Assembly (NCBI RefSeq): GCF_000330885.1
Contig: NC_020061.1
Span: forward strand, 224,717 to 288,716
Length of the DNA stretch: 64,000 bases
From: Rhizobium tropici CIAT 899
GTDB taxonomy: Bacteria; Pseudomonadota; Alphaproteobacteria; Rhizobiales; Rhizobiaceae
Direction of reading: 5' to 3'
Shown here: one piece after another, positions 8,044 through 18,994 of the stretch
Layout: the number at the start of each line of letters is the position of its first letter
Position numbering within the stretch: position 1 is the first letter of the stretch
The notes under the pieces: model-generated
The model's database searches: none
Told to the model about the DNA's origin: nothing
Seen by the model: only the letters and a program-made list of their open reading frames with translations
Position numbers and translations under genes: made by a program

Positions 8044-9403
8044 GGATCGTGTCCCATGGAGTGGTGTAGCTGGATTTCATAGCCATCGGTGATTTCCGGT
8101 AGGGTCGGGTTGCTTAGAGCCAACCTGAGGGACACCACCGATGACCGACGACATGATGAACCTGCGCTCACTCGTTGAGAAGAGCGCTGATGCCGATTTG
8201 CTGCGGGAGATGATCGGCTTTGCTGCCGAGAAGCTGATGGGGCTGGAGGTCGGCACGAAGACCGGCGCGGCCTATGGCGAGAAGAATGGCTTCCGGCTGG
8301 CCCAGCGTAACGGCTATCGCGACCGGGATTGGGAGACACGGGCGGGCACCGTCGAGCTGCGCATTCCCAAGCTTCGCACCGGCAGCTACTTCCCGAGCTT
8401 CCTGGAGCCGCGCCGCATGGCCGAGAAGGCTCTGACGGCGGTCATCCAGGAGGCTTATATCCAGGGTGTTTCGACCCGCTCTGTTGATGACCTCGTCAAG
8501 GCCATGGGCATGTCGGGCATCTCCAAAAGTCAGGTGTCCCGGCTCTGCGAGGAGATCGATGAGAAGGTGAAGGCCTTCCTCGACAGGCCCATCGAAGGAG
8601 AATGGCCCTACCTGTGGATCGATGCGACCTACCTCAAGGTTCGGCGCGGTGGTCGTATTGTCTCCGTCGCCGTAATCATCGCCGTCGGCGTCAACACCGA
8701 TGGCCGACGCGAAGTGCTCGGCATGGAGATCGGCACGTCCGAGGCCGAGGCGATCTGGACCGAGTTTCTTCGAAAGCTGATCAGGCGGGGGCTGCGCGGC
8801 GTCAAGCTCGTCGTCTCCGATGCCCATGAGGGCATCAAGGCCGCAGTATCGAAAGTGCTTTCCGCCACCTGGCAGCGCTGCAGGGTGCACTTTATGCGCA
8901 ATGCCTTGGCCCATGCTGGAAAGAGCGGACGCCGGGTTGTCTCCGCGTTCATTGCAACGGCCTTCGCTCAGGACACGCCGGAGGCCGCAAGCACTCAGTG
9001 GCGCAACGTCGCCGACCAGATCAGGCCAAAGGTACCGAAGCTCGCCAGTCTCATGGACAGTGCCGAGCAAGACGTGCTCGCCTACATGACCTTTCCCAAG
9101 CAGCATTGGGCCAAACTTCACTCGACCAACCCCATTGAGCGATTGAACGGTGAGATCAAGCGGCGCACAGAGGTCGTCGGCATTTTCCCCAACGACGACG
9201 CCATCGTGCGCCTGGTCGGTGCGCTGCTGCTCGAACAGAACGATGAATGGGCCGTCCAGCGATCCCGCTACATGACACTTGAGACAATCGCCACAATGAG
9301 CGATGATCCGCTCATCAGCCTGCCAGCAGCAAGCTGATACTCATCCGACCCTCTGGGATGAGCCGTGGTCGTCTAAGCTACACCACGTCCTGGGACATGA
9401 TCC
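8044..9403. mobile_element. Complete IS256-family insertion sequence
   Basis: The ends are imperfect inverted repeats of about 28 bp. The left end reads GGATCGTGTCCCATGG and then GTGGTGTAGCT; the right end, read inward, is GGATCATGTCCCAGGA and then GTGGTGTAGCT. The six bases GTACCG occur just outside both ends (8038-8043 and 9404-9409) and may be part of the target duplication; IS256 elements usually duplicate 8-9 bp, so the last bases of the boundary are uncertain. The single transposase gene is intact. Confidence 0.85.
8141..9337 (+). CDS. IS256-family transposase
   Basis: 398 residues, full length for the family. DDE residues can be placed in [13 protein letters not shown] (first Asp), LVVSDAHEG (second Asp) and [15 protein letters not shown] (Glu), the hallmark IS256 C-terminal motif. 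It mobilises the surrounding element. No frameshift is visible, so it is potentially active. Confidence 0.93.
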   Translation: MTDDMMNLRSLVEKSADADLLREMIGFAAEKLMGLEVGTKTGAAYGEKNGFRLAQRNGYRDRDWETRAGTVELRIPKLRTGSYFPSFLEPRRMAEKALTAVIQEAYIQGVSTRSVDDLVKAMGMSGISKSQVSRLCEEIDEKVKAFLDRPIEGEWPYLWIDATYLKVRRGGRIVSVAVIIAVGVNTDGRREVLGMEIGTSEAEAIWTEFLRKLIRRGLRGVKLVVSDAHEGIKAAVSKVLSATWQRCRVHFMRNALAHAGKSGRRVVSAFIATAFAQDTPEAASTQWRNVADQIRPKVPKLASLMDSAEQDVLAYMTFPKQHWAKLHSTNPIERLNGEIKRRTEVVGIFPNDDAIVRLVGALLLEQNDEWAVQRSRYMTLETIATMSDDPLISLPAAS

Positions 9404-9696
9404 GTACCGGTACTTTTCGATATGCGTGTATTCCACCCCTTTTGCACCACCAAGCACATTACCGCTGACCAGAATGTTTACCTGCTGGCGGTACAAGTTC
9501 ACACACATTGTTATTTTAAACTGGCGTTCTATCGACGGCATCAAAGACATTCCTGCCAATCTGCCTTGCACCGTTCGCCGACTTGCCAGATCCGTTGAAA
9601 GCCAGGTGCTTCGATGGCCTCTCTTCCCTATAAACTCTAAGCCGATCTTGCGAGTATCCGCATGAGATGGGCTCCAGCAACATTGCTGGCATCCAC

Positions 9697-10623
9697 TCAA
9701 TGCTCTGCCGACGGGAGGGCAAGGCGCGATGCTTCCTGTAATAAAATCCCGCGCATCCATAGGCTCGCCGGATCACTGTTTTGAAGCGCAGGCCATTGAA
9801 CGGCCTCTGTGAATGGGGGAAGCGGCAGTGGAAGGTCCATGATCCGAAGGGGCAAAACTTCTGCGAAATGTTGCGCCAGTCGCAACGGCACGGTCGCTAT
9901 GCGATTGGTATTGGACAGAACGGGCAGGATCATGCTGAAGCCCTGCACGACGACCTCGATACGTCTCTTAAAACCGTGTTCGAGCAAATACCATTCTTCG
10001 ATTGATGGTCTTCGTGAATTCCCGAATTTGGCCGCGACGTGCCCCATGGACATGTATCTGTCGAATGTAAGCGGCTGTGATAGCTCTTGGTTCCTGCCAC
10101 AGCCCACGCATACGAGCCTTTCCTCAAACAGTTTCGCTCGAGGATGTCCAGTTGGCATGAACACGTCCGGGAGAATGATAAAATCGACTTCGCCACGGCG
10201 CAAAAGCTCGTCGTAATCATCGGCGAGGGGCAGGAATTCGAAGCTCACGCCTGGGGCTTCCCGCGCAGCACGCTTCACGACCTTTTCCATAAACACGAGT
10301 GTGAGGAAATCGGAAAGAATGATCCTGAAACGGCGATCCGACTGAAAGGGATCAAACGGCTCCCAGGAAATGATCGAAAGCTGGATATGGAGTAAGGCTT
10401 CACGTACGGCCGAAACAAGGCCCTTCGCACGCGGCGTCAGGACAAGTTCGCGACCATTCATCGTAAACAGTTCATCCTCGAAATAGACACGCAATCGGCC
10501 CACAGCAGCGCTCATCGCAGGCTGGCTGAGATTGATGCTGCGTGCCGCGGCCGTCAGGTTACGCTCGGTCATCAATGCGTCGAGCGCGACGAGAAGATTT
10601 AAGTCCAGTCCTTTGAAGCGCAT
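9697..10623 (-). CDS. nodD: NodD, LysR-type flavonoid-dependent activator of nod genes (first copy)
   Basis: 308 residues from ATG 10623 ([18 protein letters not shown], the invariant NodD start); an in-frame ATG four codons earlier (10635) is possible. The N-terminal winged helix-turn-helix contains [18 protein letters not shown]. The inducer-binding part (about residues 90-300) has the NodD signature [14 protein letters not shown]. NodD binds the nod box and activates nodABC when plant flavonoids are present. It is transcribed divergently from nodA, and the nod box overlaps its upstream region, so it may also regulate itself. A second nodD lies at 59022. Confidence 0.95.
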   Translation of the reverse strand: MRFKGLDLNLLVALDALMTERNLTAAARSINLSQPAMSAAVGRLRVYFEDELFTMNGRELVLTPRAKGLVSAVREALLHIQLSIISWEPFDPFQSDRRFRIILSDFLTLVFMEKVVKRAAREAPGVSFEFLPLADDYDELLRRGEVDFIILPDVFMPTGHPRAKLFEERLVCVGCGRNQELSQPLTFDRYMSMGHVAAKFGNSRRPSIEEWYLLEHGFKRRIEVVVQGFSMILPVLSNTNRIATVPLRLAQHFAEVLPLRIMDLPLPLPPFTEAVQWPALQNSDPASLWMRGILLQEASRLALPSAEH

Positions 10624-10630
10624 CTTTTCC

Positions 10631-10681
10631 TTCATTCAAGATGTGGATGGTTGCCATCCAAACAATCAATTTTACCGATTC
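10631..10681 (+). promoter_or_regulatory. nod box in front of nodABC
   Basis: The sequence contains the conserved blocks GATGTGGATGG, CATCCAAACAATC and ATTTTACCGATT of the roughly 47-bp nod box, including the inverted ATC/GAT half-sites. NodD binds here. It lies 270 bases upstream of nodA on the plus strand and next to the nodD start on the minus strand. It is the only nod box I found in the window. Confidence 0.93.
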
Positions 10682-10950
10682 GGCATGATGGTGCATGAGG
10701 AAAATGTCGATAACCTGACAAGTATGTCGATTAGCAGACGAGTACATCGGCGTAAGCTTACGAACGACCGACGACGGTCGGAAGTATTCAGAGAGTTGAT
10801 CATCTCAGACGCGAGCGAAATAGAAAGGTTCTACTATAACGATTGTATGCCGTTGCGACCGCCTGGGGCGTATGACGTGGGTAGACGAGCAGTTGCTGCA
10901 ATCACACGATGTTTCCCTCAGAACTACAGCAGGAAAAAGGAGGTCTTTGC

Positions 10951-11541
10951 ATGCGCTCAAAGGTGCGGTGGAGACTGTGCTGGGAAAACGAGTTGGAACT
11001 CGCCGAGCATATCGAGCTCGCCGACTTCTTTCGGATGACCTATGGGCCAACCGGGCCCTTTAATGCAAAACCATTCGAGGGCAGTCGAAGCTGGGCGGGA
11101 GCAAGGCCCGAACTTCGTCTCATCGCCTATGATGCTAATGGTGTCGCGGCTCATCTGGGCTTGCTGCGCCGATTTATTAAAATTGGCGCAATTGATCAGT
11201 TGGTGGGTGAGCTCGGACTATATGGCGTACGTCCGGATCTCGAGGGATTGGGGATCGGGCATTCAGTTCACGCCATGCTTCCTGTATTGCGCGAACTCGC
11301 CGTTCCATTTGCTTTCGGCACCGTTCGGCCCGCATTGCAAAAGCATATCGAAAGGTTCGGCCGTTACGGTCCGGTAACGATCTTATCGGGGATTCGTGTG
11401 TCGTCCACTCTACCGGAGGCGCGCCTCGACAAGCCGCCCACACGCATTGACGACGCGCTTGTCATCGTCCTGCCGATTGGAAGATCCATCTCCGATTGGC
11501 CTGCCGGCACGGTAATCGATCGGAACGGGCCAGAGCTATGA
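10951..11541 (+). CDS. nodA: NodA, N-acyltransferase for Nod-factor backbone
   Basis: 196 residues, the standard NodA length, from ATG 10951 ([17 protein letters not shown]), with AAGGAGG upstream. In-frame codons before this start belong to the leader. NodA transfers a fatty acyl chain to the free amino group of the chitooligosaccharide left by NodB; it is cytoplasmic and a main determinant of acyl specificity. Conserved stretches such as [19 protein letters not shown] and [12 protein letters not shown] are present. Its stop overlaps the nodB start (ATGA). Confidence 0.97.
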   Translation: MRSKVRWRLCWENELELAEHIELADFFRMTYGPTGPFNAKPFEGSRSWAGARPELRLIAYDANGVAAHLGLLRRFIKIGAIDQLVGELGLYGVRPDLEGLGIGHSVHAMLPVLRELAVPFAFGTVRPALQKHIERFGRYGPVTILSGIRVSSTLPEARLDKPPTRIDDALVIVLPIGRSISDWPAGTVIDRNGPEL

Positions 11542-12197
11542 CGCAACTCGATTGCTTATACGAAATGCCCAATGCGTGCGATGACGCCACCGACCGGCCG
11601 AGCATCTATCTGACATTTGACGACGGACCTCATCCCTTCTGTACGCCTGAGATTCTAGACGTGCTGGCGCAACATCAGGCGCCCGCAACCTTCTTCGTTA
11701 TCGGAACTTACGCAGCCGAGCGGCCGAAACTCATCCAACGAATGATCGCCGAAGGGCACAAGGTCGCCAATCACACGATGACCCATCCGGACCTGTCCAA
11801 TTGCGGTCCCGGCGAAATAGAACATGAGATATCTGAGGCGAGCAGGGCTATCAAGACTGCATGCCCGCAGGCGTCGGTGCAATATATGCGCGCTCCCTAC
11901 GGGAGCTGGACCCAAGACGTTCTTTCCGTGTCGGCGAGCGCAGGGCTGGCGGCCGTCCATTGGTCTGTGGACCCGCGAGACTGGTCTCGTCCTGGCGTCG
12001 ATGCCATTGTCGATGCAGTGCTCGCCTCTATCCGTCCCGGGGCAATCGTTCTGTTGCACGACGGATGCCCTCCAAGCGAGGCGAAGCCGAGCGTAGATAG
12101 CAGTCTGCGCCGTCATACCATCATGGCACTCTCTCGCATCATCCCAGTCGTGCGCGACCGCGGATTTTTAATCCGCTCGCTTCCTCAACATCACTGA
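11538..12197 (+). CDS. nodB: NodB, chitooligosaccharide deacetylase
   Basis: 219 residues. It removes the acetyl group from the non-reducing end of the chitin oligomer made by NodC. The polysaccharide-deacetylase motifs are present: metal-binding [10 protein letters not shown] (about residue 25), HTMTHPDL (about 80), RAPYGSW (about 120), and the late VLLHDG motif. ATG 11538 overlaps the nodA stop by four bases, indicating translational coupling. Confidence 0.97.
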   Translation: MTQLDCLYEMPNACDDATDRPSIYLTFDDGPHPFCTPEILDVLAQHQAPATFFVIGTYAAERPKLIQRMIAEGHKVANHTMTHPDLSNCGPGEIEHEISEASRAIKTACPQASVQYMRAPYGSWTQDVLSVSASAGLAAVHWSVDPRDWSRPGVDAIVDAVLASIRPGAIVLLHDGCPPSEAKPSVDSSLRRHTIMALSRIIPVVRDRGFLIRSLPQHH

Positions 12198-12208
12198 AAG
12201 CGATATTC

Positions 12209-13567
12209 ATGAATCTGCTCGACGCAACCAGCACTGCCGCTATCTCGCTTTATGCGATGCTCTCGACGGCTTATAAAAGCATGCAGGTCGTTTATGCTCG
12301 GCCAATCGAGGAGCCATCGACCTCTGCAGAGCCCATTGCTTCGGCGCAATGGCCGAGCGTCGATGTCATCATACCCTCCTTCAATGAGGATCCGGGCACA
12401 CTCTGGGACTGCCTGGAGTCCATCGCGCAGCAAGAATACGCTGGGGATTTGAATGTCTATGTGGTTGATGACGGTTCCAGCAATCGCGACGCCATCACGC
12501 CCGTCCACACGGCGTTTGCACGCGATCCAAGATTCACATTCATTCTGCTCAGGGAGAATGTTGGAAAGCGCAAGGCGCAGATAGCAGCGATACGCCGTTC
12601 CTCTGGGGATTTGGTCCTCAACGTCGACTCCGACACCATTCTCGCCCCAGACGTCGTCGTGAAACTTGCACTCAAGATGCAAGATCCGGCAATTGGCGCG
12701 GCTATGGGCCAGCTTGCCGCCAGCAACCGCCACGAGACCTGGTTGACCCGTTTGATCGACATGGAATACTGGCTGGCCTGTAATGAGGAGCGCGCGGCAC
12801 AGGCTCGTTTCGGTGCTGTCATGTGCTGCTGTGGCCCATGCGCCATGTACCGCCGGACTGCGCTTACCATGCTACTCGACCAGTACGAAACGCAAATGTT
12901 CCGGGGAAAGCGAAGCGATTTCGGCGAAGATCGTCATCTTACGATTCTCATGTTGAAGGCCGGATTTCGAACCGAATATGTTCCAACCGCCATCGCGGCA
13001 ACTGTTGTTCCAAACAAGCTGCGCCCTTATCTGCGTCAACAACTTCGCTGGGCACGCAGCACTTTCCGTGACACGTTGCTTGCAATGAACCTTCTGCCTG
13101 GTCTTGACCGTTTTCTCACGTTGGACGTCATTGGTCAGAACCTCGGACCGCTCTTGCTCGCCCTATCGGTGCTAACCGGACTAGCGCAGTTCGCGCTCAC
13201 CGGGACCGTGCCCTGGTGGACATGCCTGATGATCGCATCGATGACCATGATCCGCTGCAGCGTCGCAGCGGTTCGTGCTCGCCAATTTCGATTTATCGGC
13301 TTCTCCCTGCATACCTTCATCAACATCTTTTTCCTGCTGCCCTTGAAGGCCTACGCGCTCTGTACGTTGAGCAATAGCGATTGGCTGTCGCGCGGCTCTG
13401 CTGCCAAGGCAACAGGCAAGGGTGGAAAGCTGGACGCCATCCAAGACCCGGTTGCTGCATCAAGCCCGAGAGAATCGCAAGAAAATGAAGCTCCGCTTCG
13501 CCGGCACAATCTTGCGAGAGATGCTACCAGATCGATGGCATATGACGGCATTTGCACCGACCAGTAA
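12209..13567 (+). CDS. nodC: NodC, N-acetylglucosaminyltransferase (chitin oligosaccharide synthase)
   Basis: 452 residues. A family-2 glycosyltransferase of the inner membrane that builds the GlcNAc backbone from UDP-GlcNAc. Visible motifs: VDVIIPSFNEDPG and VVDDGSS (UDP binding), LNVDSDT (DXD), EDRHLT (catalytic Asp), QQLRW (QXXRW). The C-terminal half has several hydrophobic segments (about residues 310-400). It starts 11 bases after nodB. The last 26 bases overlap the start of nodS. Confidence 0.97.
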   Translation: MNLLDATSTAAISLYAMLSTAYKSMQVVYARPIEEPSTSAEPIASAQWPSVDVIIPSFNEDPGTLWDCLESIAQQEYAGDLNVYVVDDGSSNRDAITPVHTAFARDPRFTFILLRENVGKRKAQIAAIRRSSGDLVLNVDSDTILAPDVVVKLALKMQDPAIGAAMGQLAASNRHETWLTRLIDMEYWLACNEERAAQARFGAVMCCCGPCAMYRRTALTMLLDQYETQMFRGKRSDFGEDRHLTILMLKAGFRTEYVPTAIAATVVPNKLRPYLRQQLRWARSTFRDTLLAMNLLPGLDRFLTLDVIGQNLGPLLLALSVLTGLAQFALTGTVPWWTCLMIASMTMIRCSVAAVRARQFRFIGFSLHTFINIFFLLPLKAYALCTLSNSDWLSRGSAAKATGKGGKLDAIQDPVAASSPRESQENEAPLRRHNLARDATRSMAYDGICTDQ

Positions 13568-14201
13568 TGATCGCTCTATCAAGGTAGACGGCTTGAAAAC
13601 GCACGACAATTATCAACTTTTAAATCGCGAACTGGCTGCAGATGATCCGTGGCGCCTCGACGGAAATCCGTTCGAACGCAAGCGTCACGCGCAAATGCTC
13701 CTGCTGTCGCTTGCCCAGGGGCCCATCGCAAATGCACTCGAAGTCGGGTGTGCGGCCGGCGCCTTCACGGAAAAACTGGCGCCCCATTGCCAGCGCCTCA
13801 CCGTTATCGATGTCGTGCCAGAAGCGATTGATCGAACACGCCGGCGCATGAACAAGCCGGCACATATCAGCTGGGTTGTCTCAGACGTACAACAGTTTTC
13901 CTCTGAAGAGCTTTTCGATCTGATCGTGGTTGCAGAAGTTCTTTATTACCTCGGAGACATTGCCGAGATGCGAATGGCAGTTGGGAACCTGCTTCGCATG
14001 CTTGCGCCGGGCGGGCATCTGGTCTTCGGCTCGGCTCGCGATGCGAACTGCCAGCGCTGGGGTCATGTTACCGGCGCTGAGACGGTCATTGCCATTCTCA
14101 CCGAAATGTTGGTCGAGGTAGAGCGTCTTGAGTTACAGGGGGACTCGGACAACGAAGACTGCTTGCTCGTCCGTTTCCGCAATCCGGTTTCCTCTTCCTA
14201 A
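13542..14201 (+). CDS. nodS: NodS, SAM-dependent N-methyltransferase
   Basis: 219 residues from ATG 13542, inside the end of nodC; a longer upstream frame exists but NodS proteins are about 210-220 residues. It methylates the deacetylated terminal amino group of the Nod factor. SAM-binding motif I is ALEVGCAAGAFTEKL, with LTVIDVVPEAI and DLIVVAEVLYYL following. N-methylated Nod factors are typical of broad-range and tropical rhizobia. Confidence 0.95.
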   Translation: MTAFAPTSNDRSIKVDGLKTHDNYQLLNRELAADDPWRLDGNPFERKRHAQMLLLSLAQGPIANALEVGCAAGAFTEKLAPHCQRLTVIDVVPEAIDRTRRRMNKPAHISWVVSDVQQFSSEELFDLIVVAEVLYYLGDIAEMRMAVGNLLRMLAPGGHLVFGSARDANCQRWGHVTGAETVIAILTEMLVEVERLELQGDSDNEDCLLVRFRNPVSSS

Positions 14202-14236
14202 TCAATTGAAGTTTCGAGCTTAGACATGGAGACACT

Positions 14237-15964
14237 ATGCGCATCTGTGGTATAAAGCTGACCCATGACGGGGCGATCGCCCTTATCGAGGACGGACGGC
14301 TAGTCTTCTGCATTGAGCAGGAGAAGCAAGACAACAATCGCCGATACCAAACCATCGACAATCTCGACGCAATTGTCACCGCGTTGGCGGAACACGGTCT
14401 TAATCCAAGCGACGTCGATCAGTTCGTCATCGACGGATGGGATGGTGAGATCGAGTCGCGTTTCCAGGTCCTCAGCGGCGCGGCTCCCGTCACTCTCACG
14501 GGGGCGCCCTACGTTGAACGCCACCCCGACGGTCTTCTCGATTCGCTCGACGGCTCCGGCCTTATTCTCGACGACCGGGTTCTTTCTTATAAGAGCTATC
14601 CGCATGTTACCGGCCATGTGGCCTCCGCATACTGCACCAGTCCATTCGCCAAGGCTGGTGAAGCCGCGTTCTGCCTGGTATGGGGTGGCTGCATCTTCCC
14701 GCGCCTCTATCACGTCGATGGCCACGGAGCGCGGTTCCTTGAGTCCTTATTCCCGATGATAGGGCAAGCTTACGCTGCCGCGGGCCATTACTTCGGGCCA
14801 TATAAGCAGCCAAGCCGCGCGGGCTGGGACCTCGGTGTCGCCGGCAAGCTGATGGCCTATATCGCGCTTAGCTCGATTGATGAAGACATCGTCGCGGTGT
14901 TCGAAGAGCTCTACGAGGAGCACTTTTCAGGCGATGCCGAGCGAGCCTGTCGCTATCGCGCAAACATCAACGACGCTGAATCTTCCCTTATAGCCGTACA
15001 TGACTTCTTCGATGCCAGCGTGGTCCGATTGGAGGATAAGGCGCCCGAAAACGTGCTTGCATCATTCCATTCTTTCCTGGAGCTTCTCTTAGTCCGTGAA
15101 ATGGCGCTTGCCATGCAGCGCCACTCACTGCCAGGGCCGCGTAATTTATGCATAGCCGGCGGCTGTGGTCTCAACATCAAATGGAACAGTGCACTGCGCG
15201 AGACGGGCCTGTTCGATGCCGTCTGGGTTCCGCCATTTCCGAACGACAGTGGTTCTGCAATCGGTGCCGCCTGCAGCGCCATGGCGGCGCATGAAGGCTT
15301 TGTGCCGCTGGAGTGGTCGGTCTACAGCGGCCCGGCTTTGAAAAACGGCGATGCGCCGCCCGGATGGGAGGCTGCCCCGTGCAGCATATTAGAACTCGCC
15401 ACGATCCTCGCCAGCAATAAGCCCGTTGTCTTTCTTGCCGGGCGCGCCGAGCTCGGACCCCGGGCGCTCGGAGGCAGAAGCATTCTCGCAGCCGCGACGT
15501 CGCCGCAAATGAAAGACTATCTCAACGAAGTCAAATTTCGCGAACACTTCCGGCCGGTGGCGCCAATATGCCTGGAGGACCTCGCGCCGGATATATTCAG
15601 TCCCGGAACGCCCGATCCCTACATGCTGTTCGACCACCAGACGCGCCCGGAGTGGAAGGACAAGATTCCCGCTGTCGTCCATCTCGACGGATCTGCACGT
15701 TTGCAAACCATTTCCAGGAGCTCTGAACACGCAGTTACCGAACTCCTCATCGAGTATGAAAAACTCACAGGCATTCCGCTGCTTTGCAACACGAGTGCCA
15801 ACCTCCATGGACGGGGCTTCTTCCCGGATGCTGCCGCAGCCTGCGAATGGGGACGCATCGACCATGTATGGTGCAACGGCGTGCTCTTCACCAAGGAGCG
15901 GGTCGCCGAATTGGCGCCAGTTGGCGTCGCAGACAACATGAAGATGAGCACATGTCCACGGTAG
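14237..15964 (+). CDS. nodU: NodU, O-carbamoyltransferase
   Basis: 575 residues. It transfers carbamoyl groups to the terminal sugar of the Nod factor. The N-terminal part is ASKHA/YrdC-like ([18 protein letters not shown]), and the C-terminal part carries [12 protein letters not shown] and [10 protein letters not shown], conserved in the NodU/CmcH family. It follows nodS by 35 bases and overlaps nodI by 13 bases. NodS and NodU usually occur together and are expressed from the same operon. Confidence 0.96.
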   Translation: MRICGIKLTHDGAIALIEDGRLVFCIEQEKQDNNRRYQTIDNLDAIVTALAEHGLNPSDVDQFVIDGWDGEIESRFQVLSGAAPVTLTGAPYVERHPDGLLDSLDGSGLILDDRVLSYKSYPHVTGHVASAYCTSPFAKAGEAAFCLVWGGCIFPRLYHVDGHGARFLESLFPMIGQAYAAAGHYFGPYKQPSRAGWDLGVAGKLMAYIALSSIDEDIVAVFEELYEEHFSGDAERACRYRANINDAESSLIAVHDFFDASVVRLEDKAPENVLASFHSFLELLLVREMALAMQRHSLPGPRNLCIAGGCGLNIKWNSALRETGLFDAVWVPPFPNDSGSAIGAACSAMAAHEGFVPLEWSVYSGPALKNGDAPPGWEAAPCSILELATILASNKPVVFLAGRAELGPRALGGRSILAAATSPQMKDYLNEVKFREHFRPVAPICLEDLAPDIFSPGTPDPYMLFDHQTRPEWKDKIPAVVHLDGSARLQTISRSSEHAVTELLIEYEKLTGIPLLCNTSANLHGRGFFPDAAAACEWGRIDHVWCNGVLFTKERVAELAPVGVADNMKMSTCPR

Positions 15965-16866
15965 CAATCGAACTTGCCGGTGTCACGAAGTCTTACGGCG
16001 AAAGGACCGTCGTCGACGGGCTGTCGTTTTCCGTTGGAGCGGGAGAATGCTTTGGCCTGCTCGGGCCGAACGGCGCGGGAAAAAGCACAATCGCGCGAAT
16101 GGTTCTCGGCATGACTCTTCCTGATTCCGGCAAGATCAGCGTGCTCGGTGTACCCGTGCCGGCGCGCGCCCGCTTGGCACGCAGGCGCATCGGCGTCGTC
16201 CCTCAGTTCGACAACCTCGACGCCGAATTCACTGTGCGCGAAAATCTTGTGGTGTTCGGACGCTATTTCGGCATGAGCACACGCGAGGTCGAAAAGGTTA
16301 TCCCGTCACTGCTCGAGTTCGCGCGCCTTGAGAGCAAGGCGCATGCACGCGTTTCCGAGCTGTCCGGCGGCATGAAGCGGCGCCTGACACTGGCGCGTGC
16401 GCTGATCAACGACCCGCAGCTGCTTGTCATGGATGAGCCGACGACGGGCCTTGATCCGCATGCGCGCCACTTGATCTGGGAGCGCCTGCGGGCACTTCTG
16501 GCGCGCGGCAAGACAATTATCTTGACCACCCACTTCATGGAAGAAGCTGAGCGTTTGTGCGATCGCCTGTGCGTCATCGAGAAGGGACGCATCATCGCCG
16601 AGGGCCGCCCGCATGCGCTTGTCGACGAGCAGATCGGCTGCCAGGTGATCGAAATATACGGCGGCAATCCGCATGAACTGCATTCAGCGATCCGGCCATA
16701 TGCGCAACGGTTCGAGGTGAGCGGCGAGACGCTCTTTTGTTACGCGTCCGATCCGGAGCCGGTCTTGGCGCAACTGCGCGGGCGAACGGGCCTGCGTCTT
16801 TTGCAGCGGCCACCGAATCTGGAGGATGTTTTTTTGCGGCTGACCGGGCGCGAGATGGAGAAATGA
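15952..16866 (+). CDS. nodI: NodI, ATP-binding subunit of the Nod-factor exporter
   Basis: 304 residues from ATG 15952 ([16 protein letters not shown]), overlapping the nodU end. It has a full ABC ATPase domain: Walker [10 protein letters not shown], signature ELSGGMKRR, Walker [13 protein letters not shown] and the switch His in ILTTHFME. With NodJ it forms the inner-membrane ABC transporter that secretes lipo-chitooligosaccharides. Its stop codon directly abuts the nodJ start. Confidence 0.96.
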   Translation: MSTVAIELAGVTKSYGERTVVDGLSFSVGAGECFGLLGPNGAGKSTIARMVLGMTLPDSGKISVLGVPVPARARLARRRIGVVPQFDNLDAEFTVRENLVVFGRYFGMSTREVEKVIPSLLEFARLESKAHARVSELSGGMKRRLTLARALINDPQLLVMDEPTTGLDPHARHLIWERLRALLARGKTIILTTHFMEEAERLCDRLCVIEKGRIIAEGRPHALVDEQIGCQVIEIYGGNPHELHSAIRPYAQRFEVSGETLFCYASDPEPVLAQLRGRTGLRLLQRPPNLEDVFLRLTGREMEK

Positions 16867-17655
16867 ATGATGGGTGAAGGTTATGCGACAACGCTGCCGG
16901 CTAACGCTTGGAACTGGATTGCGGTTTGGCGCCGCAACTATCTGGCATGGAAGAAGGTTGCGCTTGCGTCGATACTCGGGAATCTCGCCGATCCCATGAT
17001 CTACCTGTTCGGTCTCGGTTACGGCCTCGGCATAATGGTCGGTCGCGTGGACGGGGCTCCATATATCGCGTTTCTGACGGGCGGCATGGTTGCGGCAAGT
17101 TCCATGACATCTGCTACCTTCGAAACGATTTATGCGGCTTTCGCTCGCATGCAATCTCACCGCTGGGAAGCAATCCTATACACACAACTGACGCTCGGCG
17201 ATGTCATTCTCGGCGAATTGGCATGGGCGGCCACCAAGGCGTTTCTGGCCGGGACGGGAATTTTGATCGTCGCCACTATGCTCGGCTATGCGGCGTGGAC
17301 GTCGATCCCCTGCGTGCTGCCGGTTATTGCGCTAACAGGGTTTGCATTCGCGAGCGTGGCCATGGTCGTCGTGGCACTCGCACCCAGTTACGACTATTTC
17401 ATTTTCTACCAGACGCTCGTCCTCACGCCGATGTTGTTCCTCTGCGGCGCGGTCTTTCCGGTCGCGCAACTGCCGGGCGGATTTCAGGAAATGGCGCAGT
17501 TGCTGCCGCTCGCACATGCGATCGACCTCATTCGTCCAGCAATGCTCGGCCGGCCGGCGGAAAGCGTCGGCCTGCATGTCGGTGCGCTCTGCCTTTACGC
17601 GGCATTGCCGTTCTTCCTTTCGGCAACGCTTCTGCGGCGCCGTCTGATGCCCTGA
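16867..17655 (+). CDS. nodJ: NodJ, membrane subunit of the Nod-factor exporter
   Basis: 262 residues, an ABC-2 type permease with about six hydrophobic segments (for example [31 protein letters not shown] and the C-terminal [16 protein letters not shown]). It pairs with NodI. The start follows the nodI stop without a gap; a second ATG three bases on is equally possible. After nodJ the operon is interrupted by an aldo/keto reductase remnant. Confidence 0.95.
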   Translation: MMGEGYATTLPANAWNWIAVWRRNYLAWKKVALASILGNLADPMIYLFGLGYGLGIMVGRVDGAPYIAFLTGGMVAASSMTSATFETIYAAFARMQSHRWEAILYTQLTLGDVILGELAWAATKAFLAGTGILIVATMLGYAAWTSIPCVLPVIALTGFAFASVAMVVVALAPSYDYFIFYQTLVLTPMLFLCGAVFPVAQLPGGFQEMAQLLPLAHAIDLIRPAMLGRPAESVGLHVGALCLYAALPFFLSATLLRRRLMP

Positions 17656-17687
17656 AGCCGTGACCGCTTACGAAACGGAGTGATGAA

Positions 17688-18127
17688 ATGCAGTATCGCG
17701 GACTCGGCCGCAGCGGCCTGAAAGTAAGCGCGTTCGGCTTGGGTACGATGGGCTGGGGAGAGCAGAACACGGAAGCCGAGGCACGCGCGCAACTCGGGGC
17801 GGCTCTCGATGTAGGCGTAAACTTTGTCGACACGGCGGAGATGTATCCTGTACCACCGCGCGTCGGGACGACGGTCTCTCGGCGCGCTATATCGACAGTT
17901 GGCTGCGCAAAACCGGCCGCAGGCAGGATGTGGTGCTTTCGACCAAAGCGGTCGGTCCCGTCCGGCCAGCCAAAGCAAACCTGCCCTATATCCTGGACGG
18001 CCGCGTCAGCTACACGCGCGCAAACCTTTTCGAAGCAGTCGATGCCAGCCTTCAAAGGCTGCAGACGGATCATACCGATCTGTTTCAGCTGCACTGGCCA
18101 GACCGCAGTACGAACGTCTTTCAATAG
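17688..18127 (+). pseudogene. Broken aldo/keto reductase gene between nodJ and nodH
   Basis: The frame from ATG 17688 reads as the N-terminus of an aldo/keto reductase (RGLGRSGLKVSAFGLG, then VNFVDTAEMYP with the catalytic Asp and Tyr). Near 17860-17880 the similarity moves to another frame (ARYIDSWLRKTGRRQDV, then LQRLQTDHTDLFQLHWPD) and ends at TAG 18125-18127. About 145 of the usual 320-350 residues remain, so the gene is frameshifted and truncated. It lies in the nod operon 32 bases after nodJ. What it did there is unknown. Confidence 0.85.
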
Positions 18128-18239
18128 CCTGGCGTAAAGAACCAGCCGGAGAGCCCTTACGCTCGTCGGCGCAACGGCGAAGTTCTTGTGCGGGCGCCAT
18201 CCCCACCTTTGTGATCAATAACAGTTGGAAACATGCGCA

Positions 18240-18989
18240 ATGATCCATTCCCTACCGTCGCCGGAGCCATTTGTAATCCTTGCGATGCCGCGAACTGGGA
18301 CGCACTATCTCGAAGCGTTGCTGAACGATCATCCAAATATCTTGAGCAACGGTGAGTTGCTCAACAGCTATGATGAAAATTGGCCCGATAAGGATCGCCT
18401 GAGGCACAGCGATCGCGAGCTTCTCGAGCTCGCCTACATGCGCTATCCACCAGCCAAGAAGAAGGTGACGCATGTCGGCTGTAAAATTAACGAGCCTCAA
18501 TTTTATGAGCGTCCAGGCTTTTTCGACGAATTGGCTCGCTGGCAAGGCCTCAAAGTCATTTTGCTTACTCGCAATACATTGGAATCCCTACGATCGCTGG
18601 TGCAGGCAAGGCAAACGGGTCAGTGGCTGAAATTCAGCCCGGACCGTAATGAGCCCCCAAGTGTCTCGCTGTCAGTGAACGAATGCGAAGCCTATTTCAA
18701 AGCTGCCGACGATTTCCATGCGCGGGTCAAGGATGCGTTTGATCCGAGCAAACTGCTGATGATCGAATACCAGGATCTTCTTCTTAAACCGAGCGCATGC
18801 CTGGCAGCCGTTTTGGCCTTCCTGGGAGCTCCCGCGCATCGGTTTTCCAATCGCGCCACCATTCAACGGCAGGAAACACGCTCGCTCGCTCGCTCGCTGC
18901 GGAATTTTGTAGAGCTACGGCGGCACTTTGCAGGCGGCCCCTACGCGAAGTTCTTCGAGCTTGACGACGCATCGGCTCCGCAAGGATAA
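18240..18989 (+). CDS. nodH: NodH, Nod-factor sulfotransferase
   Basis: 249 residues from ATG 18240; a TTG five codons upstream is less likely. It transfers sulfate from PAPS to the reducing-end sugar of the Nod factor. The PAPS-binding motif near the N-terminus is [18 protein letters not shown], followed by [13 protein letters not shown] and [14 protein letters not shown], as in Sinorhizobium meliloti NodH. It stands immediately upstream of nodPQ, which make PAPS. It is far from the nod box but in the same direction, so probably within the long nod transcript. Confidence 0.95.
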   Translation: MIHSLPSPEPFVILAMPRTGTHYLEALLNDHPNILSNGELLNSYDENWPDKDRLRHSDRELLELAYMRYPPAKKKVTHVGCKINEPQFYERPGFFDELARWQGLKVILLTRNTLESLRSLVQARQTGQWLKFSPDRNEPPSVSLSVNECEAYFKAADDFHARVKDAFDPSKLLMIEYQDLLLKPSACLAAVLAFLGAPAHRFSNRATIQRQETRSLARSLRNFVELRRHFAGGPYAKFFELDDASAPQG

Positions 18990-18994
18990 ATGAG

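Noticed and set aside
8168..9121. A 317-codon minus-strand frame
   Set aside because: Antisense to the IS256 transposase; the translation has no recognisable family and mirrors the real gene.
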